Shown piece by piece: positions 8,529-18,087 of a stretch of 64,000 nt of DNA; within the stretch, counting starts at the first letter, position 1, and every line of letters begins with the position of its first letter. Position numbers and translations under genes: made by a program. Source of the DNA: Olavius algarvensis Delta 4 endosymbiont (lineage in GTDB: Bacteria > Desulfobacterota > Desulfobacteria > Desulfobacterales > CAJINA01); NCBI GenBank assembly GCA_905176665.1, contig CAJINA010000189.1, forward strand, positions 140,747 to 204,746, written 5' to 3'. Below the pieces are notes generated by a model that saw only the letters and a list, made by a program, of their open reading frames with translations, was not told where the DNA came from and made no database searches.

Positions 8529-10511
8529 TTATTGCAGTAATGCCTTCCAACGAGGCAAATCCGGGGTGGTATCCCAATAGGCTTTTAGGAACTCCTTGCG
8601 GCCGTCCATGTCCGGTGGTGACCCGGCATGCATGGCTTGTTCAATTTTCTCCTTTAAATCCTGCGATGTGGTAACTTGCTGGTAGTACTCATGATAATCC
8701 ACGAGTGGATTCATCAAAAGAGCATCCGGTACCAGGGGTATAAAAACATCGCAGCCATATGCCAAGGCTTCCAGGGCTACGGTACTCGTCGGCACCAACA
8801 CGGCCCGGGCGACTCGCAATGCATCGGCAATATTCCCATCCCGAATCTGATACCCGCATTTTTCCGGATCAATACCGCGCGTTTTAAAAATCTCACCAAA
8901 TGGACACCGGGGATGCCCCTTGAACCAGATCTCAAACCCGCCGATCTGCGGAAACGCCCGCGATACCATATTTACCAGCGTCGTCGTTTCGTCACGGTTT
9001 ATTGAGCCGGCTACCAGCAAGACATTGCTTTTGTGTTTTAGATCGGCACCTTTTGCTAGCAGTTGGCCGATGTATAGATAGCGAAGGGCTTCAGCTCGCC
9101 TTATGTTGGGATACGCACTATTTTCAAGAAGCTTAGGTGTCAGGGATCCGGAAATTGCCAGGAATGTCGGCAAGGGCATGGTCGGCACAGCGGCAATCGA
9201 TTTCAATTCACTGGGATCGTATGAAAAGTGATAAAAATGGGAGGATATCGCGGCGTGCTGAACCCCAATTACCGTTACGTCCGGCTGAATCCGCTGGCAG
9301 GCGGCAATCAACGCCTTTTCCCAGGCATGCATCTCCGCCGGGTAGACCACTTCGTCAATATCGGTGAGTTCCTGCAGCGCTTCTTTAAAAGTCCATCCGA
9401 ACAAGAGCCCTTCCATGGCCCCTACTCCGCAAAGCGAATCATGCCAAAGTGGCTTGATAATCGGCAAGCTCTCCCGGTGTCCTGGCGTTTGAGCCAAGAT
9501 CATCCGCATCTGATGATACCACTGCAGACTGTAAAGGATTTGCCGCCCCCATTGCCGAAGAACTTTACAAACTAATCCGAACTTGAAAAACTCGTGGATA
9601 AAATATACCTCTTCACCCAGATCGGATACTGCATCAATCCGCCGCAAAGATGCGGCCAACTGCTCTCCGGGTTGACTGACTTCGAGCAGAAGCCAGCAAA
9701 TCGATTTATGCCAATCGATAAATTTATCTTGCAGGCCGCCGAAATAATTATTTCGGTAACTTCCCACTTGAAGAGCAGCTCCATCAATCGAAGGCGAATA
9801 GCAAACAAACAGTGAAGCCAAACGATGGTCTCGGCAAATTGTCCGGCGCCGAAAATAGCGCTTAATCTGTATACATGTCCGTCCAAACAGGGTCAGCGTC
9901 ACCAGGCCACGCAAAATGGCCACTATAAAGGGCGGGCGGGCTAATGCCCGCCTCAGGAGGCCGCTTAAAGTCTCAGGGCGCAAGTTCTTCAGGAAAGACA
10001 CATTCAAACCATTGTAGTGGGCCAAATTTTTCAGAGCTTTGCGCAGGCGATAGTTTTTGAGCTGAATGACCAGGCGCTGGTAGGGCTTGTCAAGAGCAAC
10101 TCGGCGTATGGCATTGAATTGGGCCAGCTCAAGGAAGGCCGGCGTTTTGAAGGTGTTTTTTTCAGAAAGGATACCGAACCACCAGGCACTTGTACCCAGG
10201 TCTGGTATTTCCAGTTGCTCACGGAGGGTCCGGTCACCGGTCGTACCCATTCCGATGCGGCAAGACCAATGCGCGATATCATCCCGAACCCGTTCTGACT
10301 CTGCCTTGATCATTAGGGCCGCATCCAAAAATCTGATATGGTCGGCCCCCATATTGATCAGATCCCGGCGAATTCTGTCGTTAACGGTTTGGTCGCCGCT
10401 GACGGAGAGTACCTCAACCTCCGCTCCGGTAACCGGCAATTTGTCTTGCCTATCGGGCCATTGGTCACAGACCAGCAGAAGGTGAGATTTTCTTTCAGCT
10501 GGAATATTCAT
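8529..10511 (-). CDS. Large surface-carbohydrate biosynthesis protein, probable GT-B transferase
   Basis: About 660 residues from the ATG at 10511; the frame is open 25 codons further but enters the upstream gene. There is no signal peptide. The C-terminal third has features of GT-B transferases of the polysialyl/CDP-glycerol transferase type: FKGHPRCPFGE (the HP motif) and LVPTSTVALEALAYGCDVF, resembling the donor-phosphate loop. The middle contains VIGVQHAAIS, also common in such proteins. It overlaps the kdsB-like gene by 17 bases. It may add a sugar made by the neighbouring keto-acid module. The family resemblance is moderate, and the exact activity is unknown. The 51581 gene is another large protein of this general kind. 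Confidence 0.6.
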   Translation of the reverse strand: MNIPAERKSHLLLVCDQWPDRQDKLPVTGAEVEVLSVSGDQTVNDRIRRDLINMGADHIRFLDAALMIKAESERVRDDIAHWSCRIGMGTTGDRTLREQLEIPDLGTSAWWFGILSEKNTFKTPAFLELAQFNAIRRVALDKPYQRLVIQLKNYRLRKALKNLAHYNGLNVSFLKNLRPETLSGLLRRALARPPFIVAILRGLVTLTLFGRTCIQIKRYFRRRTICRDHRLASLFVCYSPSIDGAALQVGSYRNNYFGGLQDKFIDWHKSICWLLLEVSQPGEQLAASLRRIDAVSDLGEEVYFIHEFFKFGLVCKVLRQWGRQILYSLQWYHQMRMILAQTPGHRESLPIIKPLWHDSLCGVGAMEGLLFGWTFKEALQELTDIDEVVYPAEMHAWEKALIAACQRIQPDVTVIGVQHAAISSHFYHFSYDPSELKSIAAVPTMPLPTFLAISGSLTPKLLENSAYPNIRRAEALRYLYIGQLLAKGADLKHKSNVLLVAGSINRDETTTLVNMVSRAFPQIGGFEIWFKGHPRCPFGEIFKTRGIDPEKCGYQIRDGNIADALRVARAVLVPTSTVALEALAYGCDVFIPLVPDALLMNPLVDYHEYYQQVTTSQDLKEKIEQAMHAGSPPDMDGRKEFLKAYWDTTPDLPRWKALLQ

Positions 10512-11235
10512 GCCGCAGCTTATCGGATTGCATAAGTTCACGCACCGTATCCAGATCCTCAGGAGTATCCACGGATATATGCGCATCCTGAATATGCACT
10601 GCTTTTATCTTCTCGCCGTGCTCCAGGATGCGCAGATACTCATTGTGTTCCAGCTCCTCCAGCGGCGTGGGCTTCCATTCACTGTACTGCAACAAAAAAG
10701 GCGTTCGAAAGGCTACAATGAAGCACATTTTCAACATCGACTTGATATTGCTGCGGGCATCACTGGGCAGATCGGTCCGGGAACAGTATAGAACATAGTC
10801 GTTCAGATCGAGCACGGCCTTGATATCCGCCGGACTATTTTTCTTGCTGTATTCGGTAACACCGATCGCTACCGGTGCCATTGGGTCTTTGATCAGTCCA
10901 TTCACGACGGCATCGATATGCGCGGGCATCACCAACGGTTCATCCCCCTGAATATTCACAATGAGGTCGGAGGAAACCTTCTGAACCGCCTCCGCGATGC
11001 GGTCAGATCCGGTCTGGTGATGTGTTCCGGTCATGATAACGGGGATTTCATGCTGTCCGGCAACAGTTCTTATACGCTCACTGTCGGTTGCCAGGTAGAC
11101 TTCATCGAGTGTGGTCGCCATCTGCGCACGCTTGCAGGTGTGCACAATCATCGGAAGGCCAACGATGTCTGCCAGAGCTTTTTCCGGCAAACGGCTGGAT
11201 TGCAGCCGGGCGGGGATCATACCAACAGTCCTCAT
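10495..11235 (-). CDS. kdsB: 3-deoxy-manno-octulosonate cytidylyltransferase-like CMP-sugar synthetase
   Basis: A 246-residue protein starting MIPARLQSSRLPEKAL, the KdsB-type CTP-binding loop, with VNIQGDEPLV (residues about 93-102) and ISVDTPEDLD at the C-terminus. KdsB couples CMP to the anomeric carbon of 3-deoxy-D-manno-octulosonate. A copy inside a glycan cluster, next to an HpcH/HpaI aldolase and a HAD phosphatase, could instead activate another 2-keto-3-deoxy sugar acid. The family call is secure; the substrate is inferred. Housekeeping Kdo synthesis normally uses a separate copy elsewhere. Confidence 0.85.
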   Translation of the reverse strand: MRTVGMIPARLQSSRLPEKALADIVGLPMIVHTCKRAQMATTLDEVYLATDSERIRTVAGQHEIPVIMTGTHHQTGSDRIAEAVQKVSSDLIVNIQGDEPLVMPAHIDAVVNGLIKDPMAPVAIGVTEYSKKNSPADIKAVLDLNDYVLYCSRTDLPSDARSNIKSMLKMCFIVAFRTPFLLQYSEWKPTPLEELEHNEYLRILEHGEKIKAVHIQDAHISVDTPEDLDTVRELMQSDKLRHEYSS

Positions 11236-11238
11236 AGT

Positions 11239-12024
11239 TCAACCCTCCTTTCCAGACCGCACCTGGTGAAACGTCTCCACGGCATCTCGCATTGCATTGT
11301 GAAAAACCGTACAGTCCGGAAGGTAGGTAATAAACTGCATACCAATATCCATCATCCATTGCATATCGTCACGGGTCCGGGCAACGAATCCACCAGCGGC
11401 AACGCCGGCATCCCGAATCGTACGAATACAGCGTTCCATCTCCCGGCGTATCTCGGGATGATTCACCTGTCCCGGCATCCCCAACGCTTGGGAGAGATCA
11501 TAGGCCCCGATATAAATCAGGTCGAGGTGCTCGGTCGCCAAAACCTCCTCCAGGGAGGCGATCCCCTGCTTTCCTTCCAGAATGACACCGGTAACTGTTC
11601 TTTGATTCTGAACTTCGGAATGCCGGGTAATATCGCCCCCGGAATAACCGCCGGCACGAGTGAAAGGTGAGAACCCCCGACCACCGTCGGGATAATATTT
11701 GGTGTAACTAATTACCCTGGCGGCATCCGCGGCGCTTTCCACATGGGCCGTCAGGACGCCATCGGCACCGGCATCAAGTGATTTTAAAATCTGTTCTTCA
11801 CTGATTTGCCCCAGGCGGGTAATAGCGCTCACCGATTCCGCCTGGGCGGCCCGGATCATGCGTTCGGCCGTATCGAAAGTGAAAGGACCGTGTTCCAGAT
11901 CTACCATAACGAAATCGAAACCGGCCGAAGCAGTTACATTCATCATATAATCCGATGGTACCACACACCACGGCCCAAACAGGACTTCACCTGCCTGCAG
12001 CCTTTCTCTGATTAGTTGCGGCAT
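11239..12024 (-). CDS. HpcH/HpaI-type aldolase (2-keto-3-deoxy sugar acid aldolase family)
   Basis: A 261-residue class II aldolase with the family pattern: FGPWCVVPSD at the N-terminus, FVMVDLEHGPF (residues about 38-48), ITRLGQ, an Ala/Asp-rich DAGADGVLTAHVES, and GGRGFSPFTRAGG, the phosphate/keto-acid loop. YIGAYDLSQALG holds the second metal ligand region. Relatives split or form 2-keto-3-deoxy acids from pyruvate and an aldehyde. In this operon the synthetic direction (pyruvate plus a sugar-derived aldehyde) is plausible. Its stop lies three bases before the kdsB-like start. A strong GGGAGGAGAAGG precedes its ATG. Confidence 0.83.
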   Translation of the reverse strand: MPQLIRERLQAGEVLFGPWCVVPSDYMMNVTASAGFDFVMVDLEHGPFTFDTAERMIRAAQAESVSAITRLGQISEEQILKSLDAGADGVLTAHVESAADAARVISYTKYYPDGGRGFSPFTRAGGYSGGDITRHSEVQNQRTVTGVILEGKQGIASLEEVLATEHLDLIYIGAYDLSQALGMPGQVNHPEIRREMERCIRTIRDAGVAAGGFVARTRDDMQWMMDIGMQFITYLPDCTVFHNAMRDAVETFHQVRSGKEG

Positions 12025-12047
12025 GTCCTTCTCCTCCCTTTACATAA

Positions 12048-12815
12048 TCAGTCCGAGGCGCTGATTGCGATGCCGGAGATATCACGGGCAACGTAAGGTG
12101 TTAATGCGTGCAGTTCATCCTCGGGTGTTAATCCGCTGGCTACGCCGATGGAAGCCAGGCAGCCGGCCTGGATGCCGGCCATGACATCGGATTTCGAATC
12201 GCCTACCATGATTGTGGTCTGCACTCTCATTTTCATACGGTTACAAATGGCATGTACCACTTCGGGATGGGGCTTGGGGTTGCTAACCTGATCGGCCCCC
12301 ACTATGCACTCTATAACACCGCCGAGGCCAAGATGGTCCATGGCAAGGATTGCGCGTTCGGTCCGATCGGTTGTGGCCACAGCCAGCTTGGTCCCGTACT
12401 GCTTGAGAGCGGTCGCCATCTCAAATAGTCCCGGAAGGGGCTTGATCATTTCATTCAGTCGTTTCATCGACAGCCGATCTACTTCGGCAAAGACCTCCAC
12501 GAACAAAGCGGTGTGGTCGCTATGGCCATTTTTTATGAGGTAGTCAACCCCGGCCTGTTGGACAATCTCCCGTTTTTTCAGACCGACCGGGCCCTCCGGC
12601 TTAATCTTCATAGCATCAACTCGGACGCCCATGCTGTCCATCAGACCGTTGCGGTCATCGCGGTCCAGATTCAGCTGTTCGGCGATCAGGTCGGCCCGCA
12701 GTTGAACCATGCGCGACCAGTAGTGATGGACATCGATGAGGGTTCCGTCTTTGTCAAAAATTGCCAGGGCAACCCCATCCAGGAAACGGTTGCCAATTTG
12801 GATTCGGGCTGCCAA
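12048..12815 (-). CDS. HAD-superfamily phosphatase (Gph/KdsC-like role)
   Basis: A 255-residue HAD hydrolase. Motif I is FDKDGTLID (residues about 19-27), motif II VATTDRT, motif III a Lys in NPKPHPE, and motif IV MVGDSKSDVMAG. The start is TTG at 12815: GGAGG lies five bases ahead and no ATG fits better. The start directly abuts the stop of the LdpA-like gene. It probably removes phosphate from a sugar-phosphate intermediate before CMP activation, as KdsC does in the Kdo pathway. Substrate assignment is inference from neighbours. Confidence 0.83.
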   Translation of the reverse strand: MAARIQIGNRFLDGVALAIFDKDGTLIDVHHYWSRMVQLRADLIAEQLNLDRDDRNGLMDSMGVRVDAMKIKPEGPVGLKKREIVQQAGVDYLIKNGHSDHTALFVEVFAEVDRLSMKRLNEMIKPLPGLFEMATALKQYGTKLAVATTDRTERAILAMDHLGLGGVIECIVGADQVSNPKPHPEVVHAICNRMKMRVQTTIMVGDSKSDVMAGIQAGCLASIGVASGLTPEDELHALTPYVARDISGIAISASD

Positions 12816-13826
12816 TCAAACCTCCTGGAGCGGGTCGAGGGTTGCATCAACCAGGCGGCGGCCTTTTTGAACGGCAGCAGAGAGGACTGTTAGGTCGTTG
12901 TCGAAATCGGCTGCTTCTATTTCCACACGAACCAGGTTGCGAGCAAACGTCCCGATTGAGACTCCATGGGCCGGGATACCGCACAAACGAGCCAGTTCGC
13001 CGGTTTGGCCGTTCGTACCCCCTGAGAGCAGAATCGTCACATCAAGGCCGCTTTTTTGGATAATATCTGCAATGGCGATGGCCTGCAGGGTTGTATTGAA
13101 GTTGTCCGATCCGCCGGACATGGGTGCGCCATCGGCCTGGATGATCAATCTTTCCCCGGTCAATTCCCGGGCAGCCGCAATACGGCTAAGCAGGTGGTTA
13201 TTGGAAAGGTGGGAACGATCCAGACACATGCTGATGAAATTGTCTGGTAAAATACGATTCAAGATGCGCCAGTCCCGCAGCACTTTTTCGTCATCGGCAA
13301 TGATGGCATGCAGTTCGAAATTTTCAGCGCCAGCTTCAAGGCAGGCAGGTAAAACACGGTCGAAATCAACTTTACGCGTATAGTATTCAACCGCATTGTA
13401 CTCGCAGACGGTTTCACACTTCCCGCAACCAATACAGCGTCGGTCGATCACTCGGTAGGGATCCGATCCGACAGCCTGCTGTTCGCAATGTTCAAAGCAG
13501 TCACCGCAGGCCGTGCAATTGTCTTCAAGGATACGGGCCTTGCGTACGTGGGGATCTCCTTTCAACCCCACGCTGACGGTGATGAACGGTTCGGTTTCCA
13601 GTTGGATGTTCAGGCTCGGTGCGAGTTCAAATGCGCGCTGAATGCCCCGCCGGCTGGCCTGGACCACCTCGACATTGGCAGAGACATCGATGCCAAGAGC
13701 GCCTGCCAGGGTGTAGACCTGGCTCAGGCGGTAGACCTCATCGGGGTCCTCGTTTCCCGCACCGCACACGACTTTGAAAAATCGGCGGTTTTGAAAACAA
13801 CTGCGCTGTTGTGTATATCGATCCAT
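12816..13826 (-). CDS. LdpA-like dicluster ferredoxin-domain protein
   Basis: About 336 residues. The N-terminal part (CGAGNEDP, then a Leu-Ala-Gly-rich helix and IDVSANVEVV) and the central pair of 4Fe-4S motifs, CTACGDCFEHC and CIGCGKCETVC, match the layout of LdpA, the cyanobacterial iron-sulfur protein linked to redox input to the clock. The remainder resembles a TIM-barrel-like C-terminal domain with ILLSGGTNGQTGELA. I use the second ATG (13826), which has GGAAGG close upstream; the first ATG (13838) lacks a site. An electron-transfer protein is not usual in a glycan locus. It may serve a redox step on the keto-acid intermediate together with the aldolase gene that precedes it. Function unknown. 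Confidence 0.7.
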   Translation of the reverse strand: MDRYTQQRSCFQNRRFFKVVCGAGNEDPDEVYRLSQVYTLAGALGIDVSANVEVVQASRRGIQRAFELAPSLNIQLETEPFITVSVGLKGDPHVRKARILEDNCTACGDCFEHCEQQAVGSDPYRVIDRRCIGCGKCETVCEYNAVEYYTRKVDFDRVLPACLEAGAENFELHAIIADDEKVLRDWRILNRILPDNFISMCLDRSHLSNNHLLSRIAAARELTGERLIIQADGAPMSGGSDNFNTTLQAIAIADIIQKSGLDVTILLSGGTNGQTGELARLCGIPAHGVSIGTFARNLVRVEIEAADFDNDLTVLSAAVQKGRRLVDATLDPLQEV

Positions 13827-13861
13827 AGTGCCTTCCATTCTAACGGATTGAAAAAATTCGT

Positions 13862-15574
13862 TTACAGGTAGTTTTCAATGCCCTTGTAAAAGCTTGCGTG
13901 TCCGGTGGGTGTCAGAATGTGGATACCTTCCCCCCCCTGTTTTTGAATATACCGATCTATCTTCTGCAAAAAGGTGTCATTCCAGCGATGGCGTTCTACA
14001 TTCAGCTCGTGTTCTTGCGGGTCGAATTTCTCATCGTAGAAAAGAGCCGTGCCCGCATTGGCGTGATTCAGATAACCATCCATACCGGCCACAAAGACGC
14101 GGTTGGCCCCCATGACCACCGCGATCCCGATGAGCAGAACTGAAATGGTGCGGCAGTTGCACATGATCATCCCGTCCTGAATATCAAAATCAGCGTCCAG
14201 CACGTTACGAAAAACCAGCGGCTCCCAAGATCGCTGCACGTAGTCATCGATCATGTCCGGTGGAATATTAATGCCAATCAACAACTCAGAATCCGGGGCA
14301 GTCGTACCGGCATATGCAGCAAACCGTTTTTTATTGTTAAAGGCGTGATAGTCCGGTTTAAAAAGCCCATTGAGAAAATTGGCTCCCAGTACAACTGGAT
14401 CGTATTTAGCAATAAATTTTTCAATCTCCGGCTTCTTTTCTTTCAGACTGGGCCCATTTGCCAACACTAGAAATTCACGCTTGCGATGTCGGTCGGCGTA
14501 AGGTACCGGTGGCGCGGCTACGCAGGTTTCATCAGGATTGGTGTCGGACGCCGGACAGAAAGGGGTTTCGTTCAACCGACCGAGAATTCCCTGGCGAATG
14601 AAATTTTCTATAATTTCGGAATCATAGCCGATTGCGTCCGTGTGTTTAATATTTCCAAGAGCTTTCCAGATATCTTCCATACTGTATTCTTTGCGCCGCA
14701 GCAGGTCTTTGGCATAGCTGGGGTGGATATTAAAGATACCCGAGATCATATACGGCAGCTGGTACCCCCAGGGGTGCTCCTGTTTGAGGTCGAGAAAGAA
14801 TCGTTCGATACAGTTCAAGATTGGAATGACGTTATACCGTGTGGCGCCCTGTTCGCTGAGATATGACAGCATGATTTCGGTGGGCAAATTCCCAGCACCC
14901 CGGCCAATGCCGTAGATGGTGGTATCAACTATATCGACCCCCACCCGGATGGCTTCCAGCGAATTGGCGAACGCCATCTGAATATTATTATGGGGGTGGA
15001 AGCCAACCCGGGGTCCCCCTAATTCGACGTAGGGGCCGAAGAGATCTTCCATATGAAAAGGAAAAATCGAACCATAGCTGTCGGCCAAATAGATATAATC
15101 CAGTGCTGAATCGCGCACCGCGTTCAGCAGCTCTTTCTTCTCTTGGGTCGTATACGTATTGTAGCCCATGCACTGCAGGGAAGCCAGATAGCCGCATTTT
15201 TTAATTTCCGCCATCATGTCGAGGGCCGCAAATACTTTGTTTTTGTGAACCGCAACCCTTACAAGGTCTACGCAGGAATCGCCGGCAGGACCAAAATCTT
15301 GTAGTTCGATGCTGTTAAAGTCCGCCATGACCGAAACACGGGCACCGTGTATATTGGCAAGCGTGTCTTGCAGCACTTCTTCGGTGGTCAGGCGCCAGAT
15401 GCCCTGGCTCTCTGGTCTAAAGAAAGCGGCCGCATTGCGAAAACCCAATTCGACAAAATCGACCCCACCCTTGGAAAGGGCGCGATACACTTCGCGCACC
15501 AGATCGCGGCTGAATTGCCAGTTGTTGACGTATCCGCCGTCACGAATGGTGCAGTCGAGTATTTCTAAAGCCAT
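13862..15574 (-). CDS. Two-domain protein: HMGL-type aldolase fused to a DUF115/MptE-like domain
   Basis: About 570 residues from the ATG at 15574, with AGGAAA seven bases upstream; the open frame extends further but lacks a site. Residues 1-300 form a DRE-TIM/HMGL barrel: ILDCTIRDGGYVNNW holds the metal Asp and catalytic Arg, VGFHPHNN the metal His pair, and GIGRGAGNLPTE the closing loop, as in 4-hydroxy-2-oxovalerate aldolase. From about residue 365 a second domain begins at LVLANGPSLKEK, with LGANFLNG and FVAGMDGY, resembling DUF115/MptE-like and some sialyltransferase folds. The barrel suggests pyruvate-forming or condensing chemistry, and the second domain suggests sugar or nucleotide handling. 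The combination points to one module acting on a keto sugar. The specific reaction is unknown. Confidence 0.75.
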   Translation of the reverse strand: MALEILDCTIRDGGYVNNWQFSRDLVREVYRALSKGGVDFVELGFRNAAAFFRPESQGIWRLTTEEVLQDTLANIHGARVSVMADFNSIELQDFGPAGDSCVDLVRVAVHKNKVFAALDMMAEIKKCGYLASLQCMGYNTYTTQEKKELLNAVRDSALDYIYLADSYGSIFPFHMEDLFGPYVELGGPRVGFHPHNNIQMAFANSLEAIRVGVDIVDTTIYGIGRGAGNLPTEIMLSYLSEQGATRYNVIPILNCIERFFLDLKQEHPWGYQLPYMISGIFNIHPSYAKDLLRRKEYSMEDIWKALGNIKHTDAIGYDSEIIENFIRQGILGRLNETPFCPASDTNPDETCVAAPPVPYADRHRKREFLVLANGPSLKEKKPEIEKFIAKYDPVVLGANFLNGLFKPDYHAFNNKKRFAAYAGTTAPDSELLIGINIPPDMIDDYVQRSWEPLVFRNVLDADFDIQDGMIMCNCRTISVLLIGIAVVMGANRVFVAGMDGYLNHANAGTALFYDEKFDPQEHELNVERHRWNDTFLQKIDRYIQKQGGEGIHILTPTGHASFYKGIENYL

Positions 15575-15596
15575 ACGATTTCCTTTTGTGGATTGT

Positions 15597-17459
15597 TTAC
15601 GATGAAGCTGTAGCTGGTGCTCCCGCGGTTTCCTGCGCGGCGGTTTGTTGTTGAGCAATTTTTTGGAAATGGGCCGAGTTGGCCATCAAATGGGTATAGG
15701 TGCCCTGGTCCACCACCCGGCCCTCGTCCATTACGTGGATGATATCGGCATGCTCGATAGTTCTCAAGCGATGGGCCACGATCACGATGGTCAAATTGCC
15801 GCCCATAGATTTAATGTCCCGGGTAAGTTCAGCTTCAGTAAAACCGTCCAAAGATGATGTTGCCTCATCAAGGATTAGAATGTCCGGGCGACGGTAGAGC
15901 GCCCTGGCTATTCCGATCCGCTGGCGCTGCCCCCCGGATATTTTAACCCCTTTTTCACCGATGCGGGTCTGCAGCCCTTCCGGCAGGGCGGCGACAAAAT
16001 CACCCAAGTGGGCCAGTTCGATAGCCTGATGCAACCAGGTTTCATCAACCTCACCGGCTTCGATCCCAAAGGCGACGTTGGCGGCCAGACTGTCGTCACT
16101 CAAGAAGATCTGTTGCGGAACATATCCGATCTGGCGGCGGTAGGCCGCGATATTTTCGCTGGTTATCCGAACGCCGTTGAAAACAAGCGCCCCGCTGGAA
16201 GGAACCAGCAGTCCCACGATGATGTCTATCAGGGTGCTTTTGCCAGCTCCGGTCAAACCAACGAGAGCTACCGTTTTCTTAGCGGGGATCACGAAATCCA
16301 GATCCTCAAAAATCGGTTTGGGGGCACTCTGAAACTGAAACGTGACATCCTTTAACACAATGGTCCCCGTTCTCGCCGAAACCGGCATGCTTGCGCTCCC
16401 TATCAAAGCCTGATCTGCAATGTTTCCGGCTGGTACGGTCTGCTCGGCATCATCGTGCAATATTCGGAAAATGATATCGAGGCTGTTATGATAGTAGCTG
16501 ATTGAGTTGATTCCGGCATATATTTTGGCCGATGACGGCAATACCCGGACAGCAGCAACACCGAAGGCCGCAATCACCGGAAAGATCTCCGCCCGGCCGG
16601 TCTGATTCTGGAAACTCAACGCCAGGCTGACAAGGATTCCGACGAATAGCAGGCACTCCATGAGATACCGGGGTGCGGATGCGGTTACCGTATATTTCAC
16701 AATGCTGCTGGTATATTTCCAGATGCCGTCTGCAAACCTCTCCAGAAAGAGCTTTTTGACGTTGTAGATCTTAATCTCCTTGACACCGTTTAAGGCTTCA
16801 ATCCCCGATTTGAAAAACTCACCATGTGATTGTTCTCTTTGTATTGAGTAACGTTTAAGGCTGTTTTTTTGTAGGAGATAGACCAGGCTAAATATAGATG
16901 CGAAAGCTGCCACTATAATCAGCGTAACTTTGGGGTAGGCCAGGAGCAGAAGCGTCAGTATACCCAGGATAATGATTGTTTCCGAGCAGATGACCAATAT
17001 GGGCAGCAGCAGACCACTGCGAAACTGGGCCGCCTCAGAGGTAATATTTTTAAACAGAACGGCCGAGTTGTTTTCCAGATGAAACGTATAGGGCCGCTGC
17101 AGATATGAGCGCAAAACGGTCGTGGTGATCCGATTATACACCTTGCGCGCAAAATCTTCATTCATGAATATCATGAATACCGCGTACAGCGATTTTAAAA
17201 CAAACAGGGCAATGGCCACTATCACCAGAAGTCTGAAAATCGTATTGATATCCGTGATGCCGGACAGGTCACAGAACTGGCGATAGAGATCGGTGGATGC
17301 CAGTCGCTCCGGCTCGACAAACAGGGTAGTGAGCGGGATGACCACGCCAACACTGAACACTTCTGAAATTGACAGAAGAATGGAACCGATCAGCAGAATA
17401 CCTATCTTGCGCTTTTCTGCCGTAGTGAGGACATATTTAAATTTGGAGAACATGTTCAT
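15597..17459 (-). CDS. ABC transporter, fused membrane and ATPase domains (PglK/MsbA-like flippase)
   Basis: A 620-residue half-transporter. Residues about 15-330 contain six membrane segments (for example ILLIGSILLSISEVFSVGVV and ILTLLLLAYPKVTLIIVAAF). The ATPase domain has Walker A GLTGAGKST at 401-409, the signature SGGQRQR near 505 and Walker B ILILDEATSS near 525. As a homodimer it would flip a lipid-linked oligosaccharide across the inner membrane, like PglK. No separate Wzx-type flippase is obvious in the window, so this is a good candidate for that job. It is followed after 22 bases by the aldolase-fusion gene. Confidence 0.87.
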   Translation of the reverse strand: MNMFSKFKYVLTTAEKRKIGILLIGSILLSISEVFSVGVVIPLTTLFVEPERLASTDLYRQFCDLSGITDINTIFRLLVIVAIALFVLKSLYAVFMIFMNEDFARKVYNRITTTVLRSYLQRPYTFHLENNSAVLFKNITSEAAQFRSGLLLPILVICSETIIILGILTLLLLAYPKVTLIIVAAFASIFSLVYLLQKNSLKRYSIQREQSHGEFFKSGIEALNGVKEIKIYNVKKLFLERFADGIWKYTSSIVKYTVTASAPRYLMECLLFVGILVSLALSFQNQTGRAEIFPVIAAFGVAAVRVLPSSAKIYAGINSISYYHNSLDIIFRILHDDAEQTVPAGNIADQALIGSASMPVSARTGTIVLKDVTFQFQSAPKPIFEDLDFVIPAKKTVALVGLTGAGKSTLIDIIVGLLVPSSGALVFNGVRITSENIAAYRRQIGYVPQQIFLSDDSLAANVAFGIEAGEVDETWLHQAIELAHLGDFVAALPEGLQTRIGEKGVKISGGQRQRIGIARALYRRPDILILDEATSSLDGFTEAELTRDIKSMGGNLTIVIVAHRLRTIEHADIIHVMDEGRVVDQGTYTHLMANSAHFQKIAQQQTAAQETAGAPATASS

Positions 17460-17548
17460 TTTAGGAGATAGTCATCTTCGAGACTGTCGTGCTTGTGGCT
17501 TCCGGCTTAACAACACCGATCGTGTGCGGTTGGATTGACTTGGGGCGG

Positions 17549-18079
17549 CTATAATCTTTTAAGCAATTTGGCAGGATTTCCGGCCACCACCGTGCCGGCG
17601 GCCACATCTCTGGTGACCACCGATCCGGCGCCGACCACGGCATTGCGGCCAATGGTCACACCAGCCAAGACCGTGACATTGGCGCCGATCCAGGCACCGG
17701 AACAGATACGCACCTCTTCAGCCGGATAATAGCCTTGCTTTTTAACGGGCAGGTCGGTGCGGTCATAACGATGGTTAACCGCATACAGGTGTACATTGGA
17801 ACCGATGGCAACATCATCTTCGATAATGATATTGCCGTTGACCTGGGGGTCGGCCGACAGTACGGAACCCGGGTGAATGGTAACATTACGGCCGATGGAA
17901 ATTTTAGAGCAGGAGTGTGCGAAGGCAAACGGACGAAAATCGGATTTTTTACCAAAGTGCTTGAACTTGCGTCTGCAGATCCAGCGGTTTAGCGTTGGGT
18001 AGTATAAAAACAGATGGGTCAGGGGAATGTCCGGGCCCAGACGGTCACACTTCCAGTACCATATCAATCGTTTCAGCAT
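17549..18079 (-). CDS. Left-handed beta-helix acyltransferase (hexapeptide repeat)
   Basis: A 176-residue protein with repeated hexapeptides from about residue 60 (ISIGRNVTIHPGSVLSA, IIIEDDVAIGSNVHLYAV). NHRYDR provides the likely catalytic His, and AGVTIGRNAVVGAGSVVTRDV ends the helix. This is the maltose/galactoside acetyltransferase type, using acetyl-CoA as donor. It likely O-acetylates a sugar of the glycan. It lies eight bases downstream of the hydroxyacid dehydrogenase gene and precedes the ABC flippase. The acceptor is unknown. Confidence 0.83.
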   Translation of the reverse strand: MLKRLIWYWKCDRLGPDIPLTHLFLYYPTLNRWICRRKFKHFGKKSDFRPFAFAHSCSKISIGRNVTIHPGSVLSADPQVNGNIIIEDDVAIGSNVHLYAVNHRYDRTDLPVKKQGYYPAEEVRICSGAWIGANVTVLAGVTIGRNAVVGAGSVVTRDVAAGTVVAGNPAKLLKRL

Positions 18080-18087
18080 AGTGTCAT

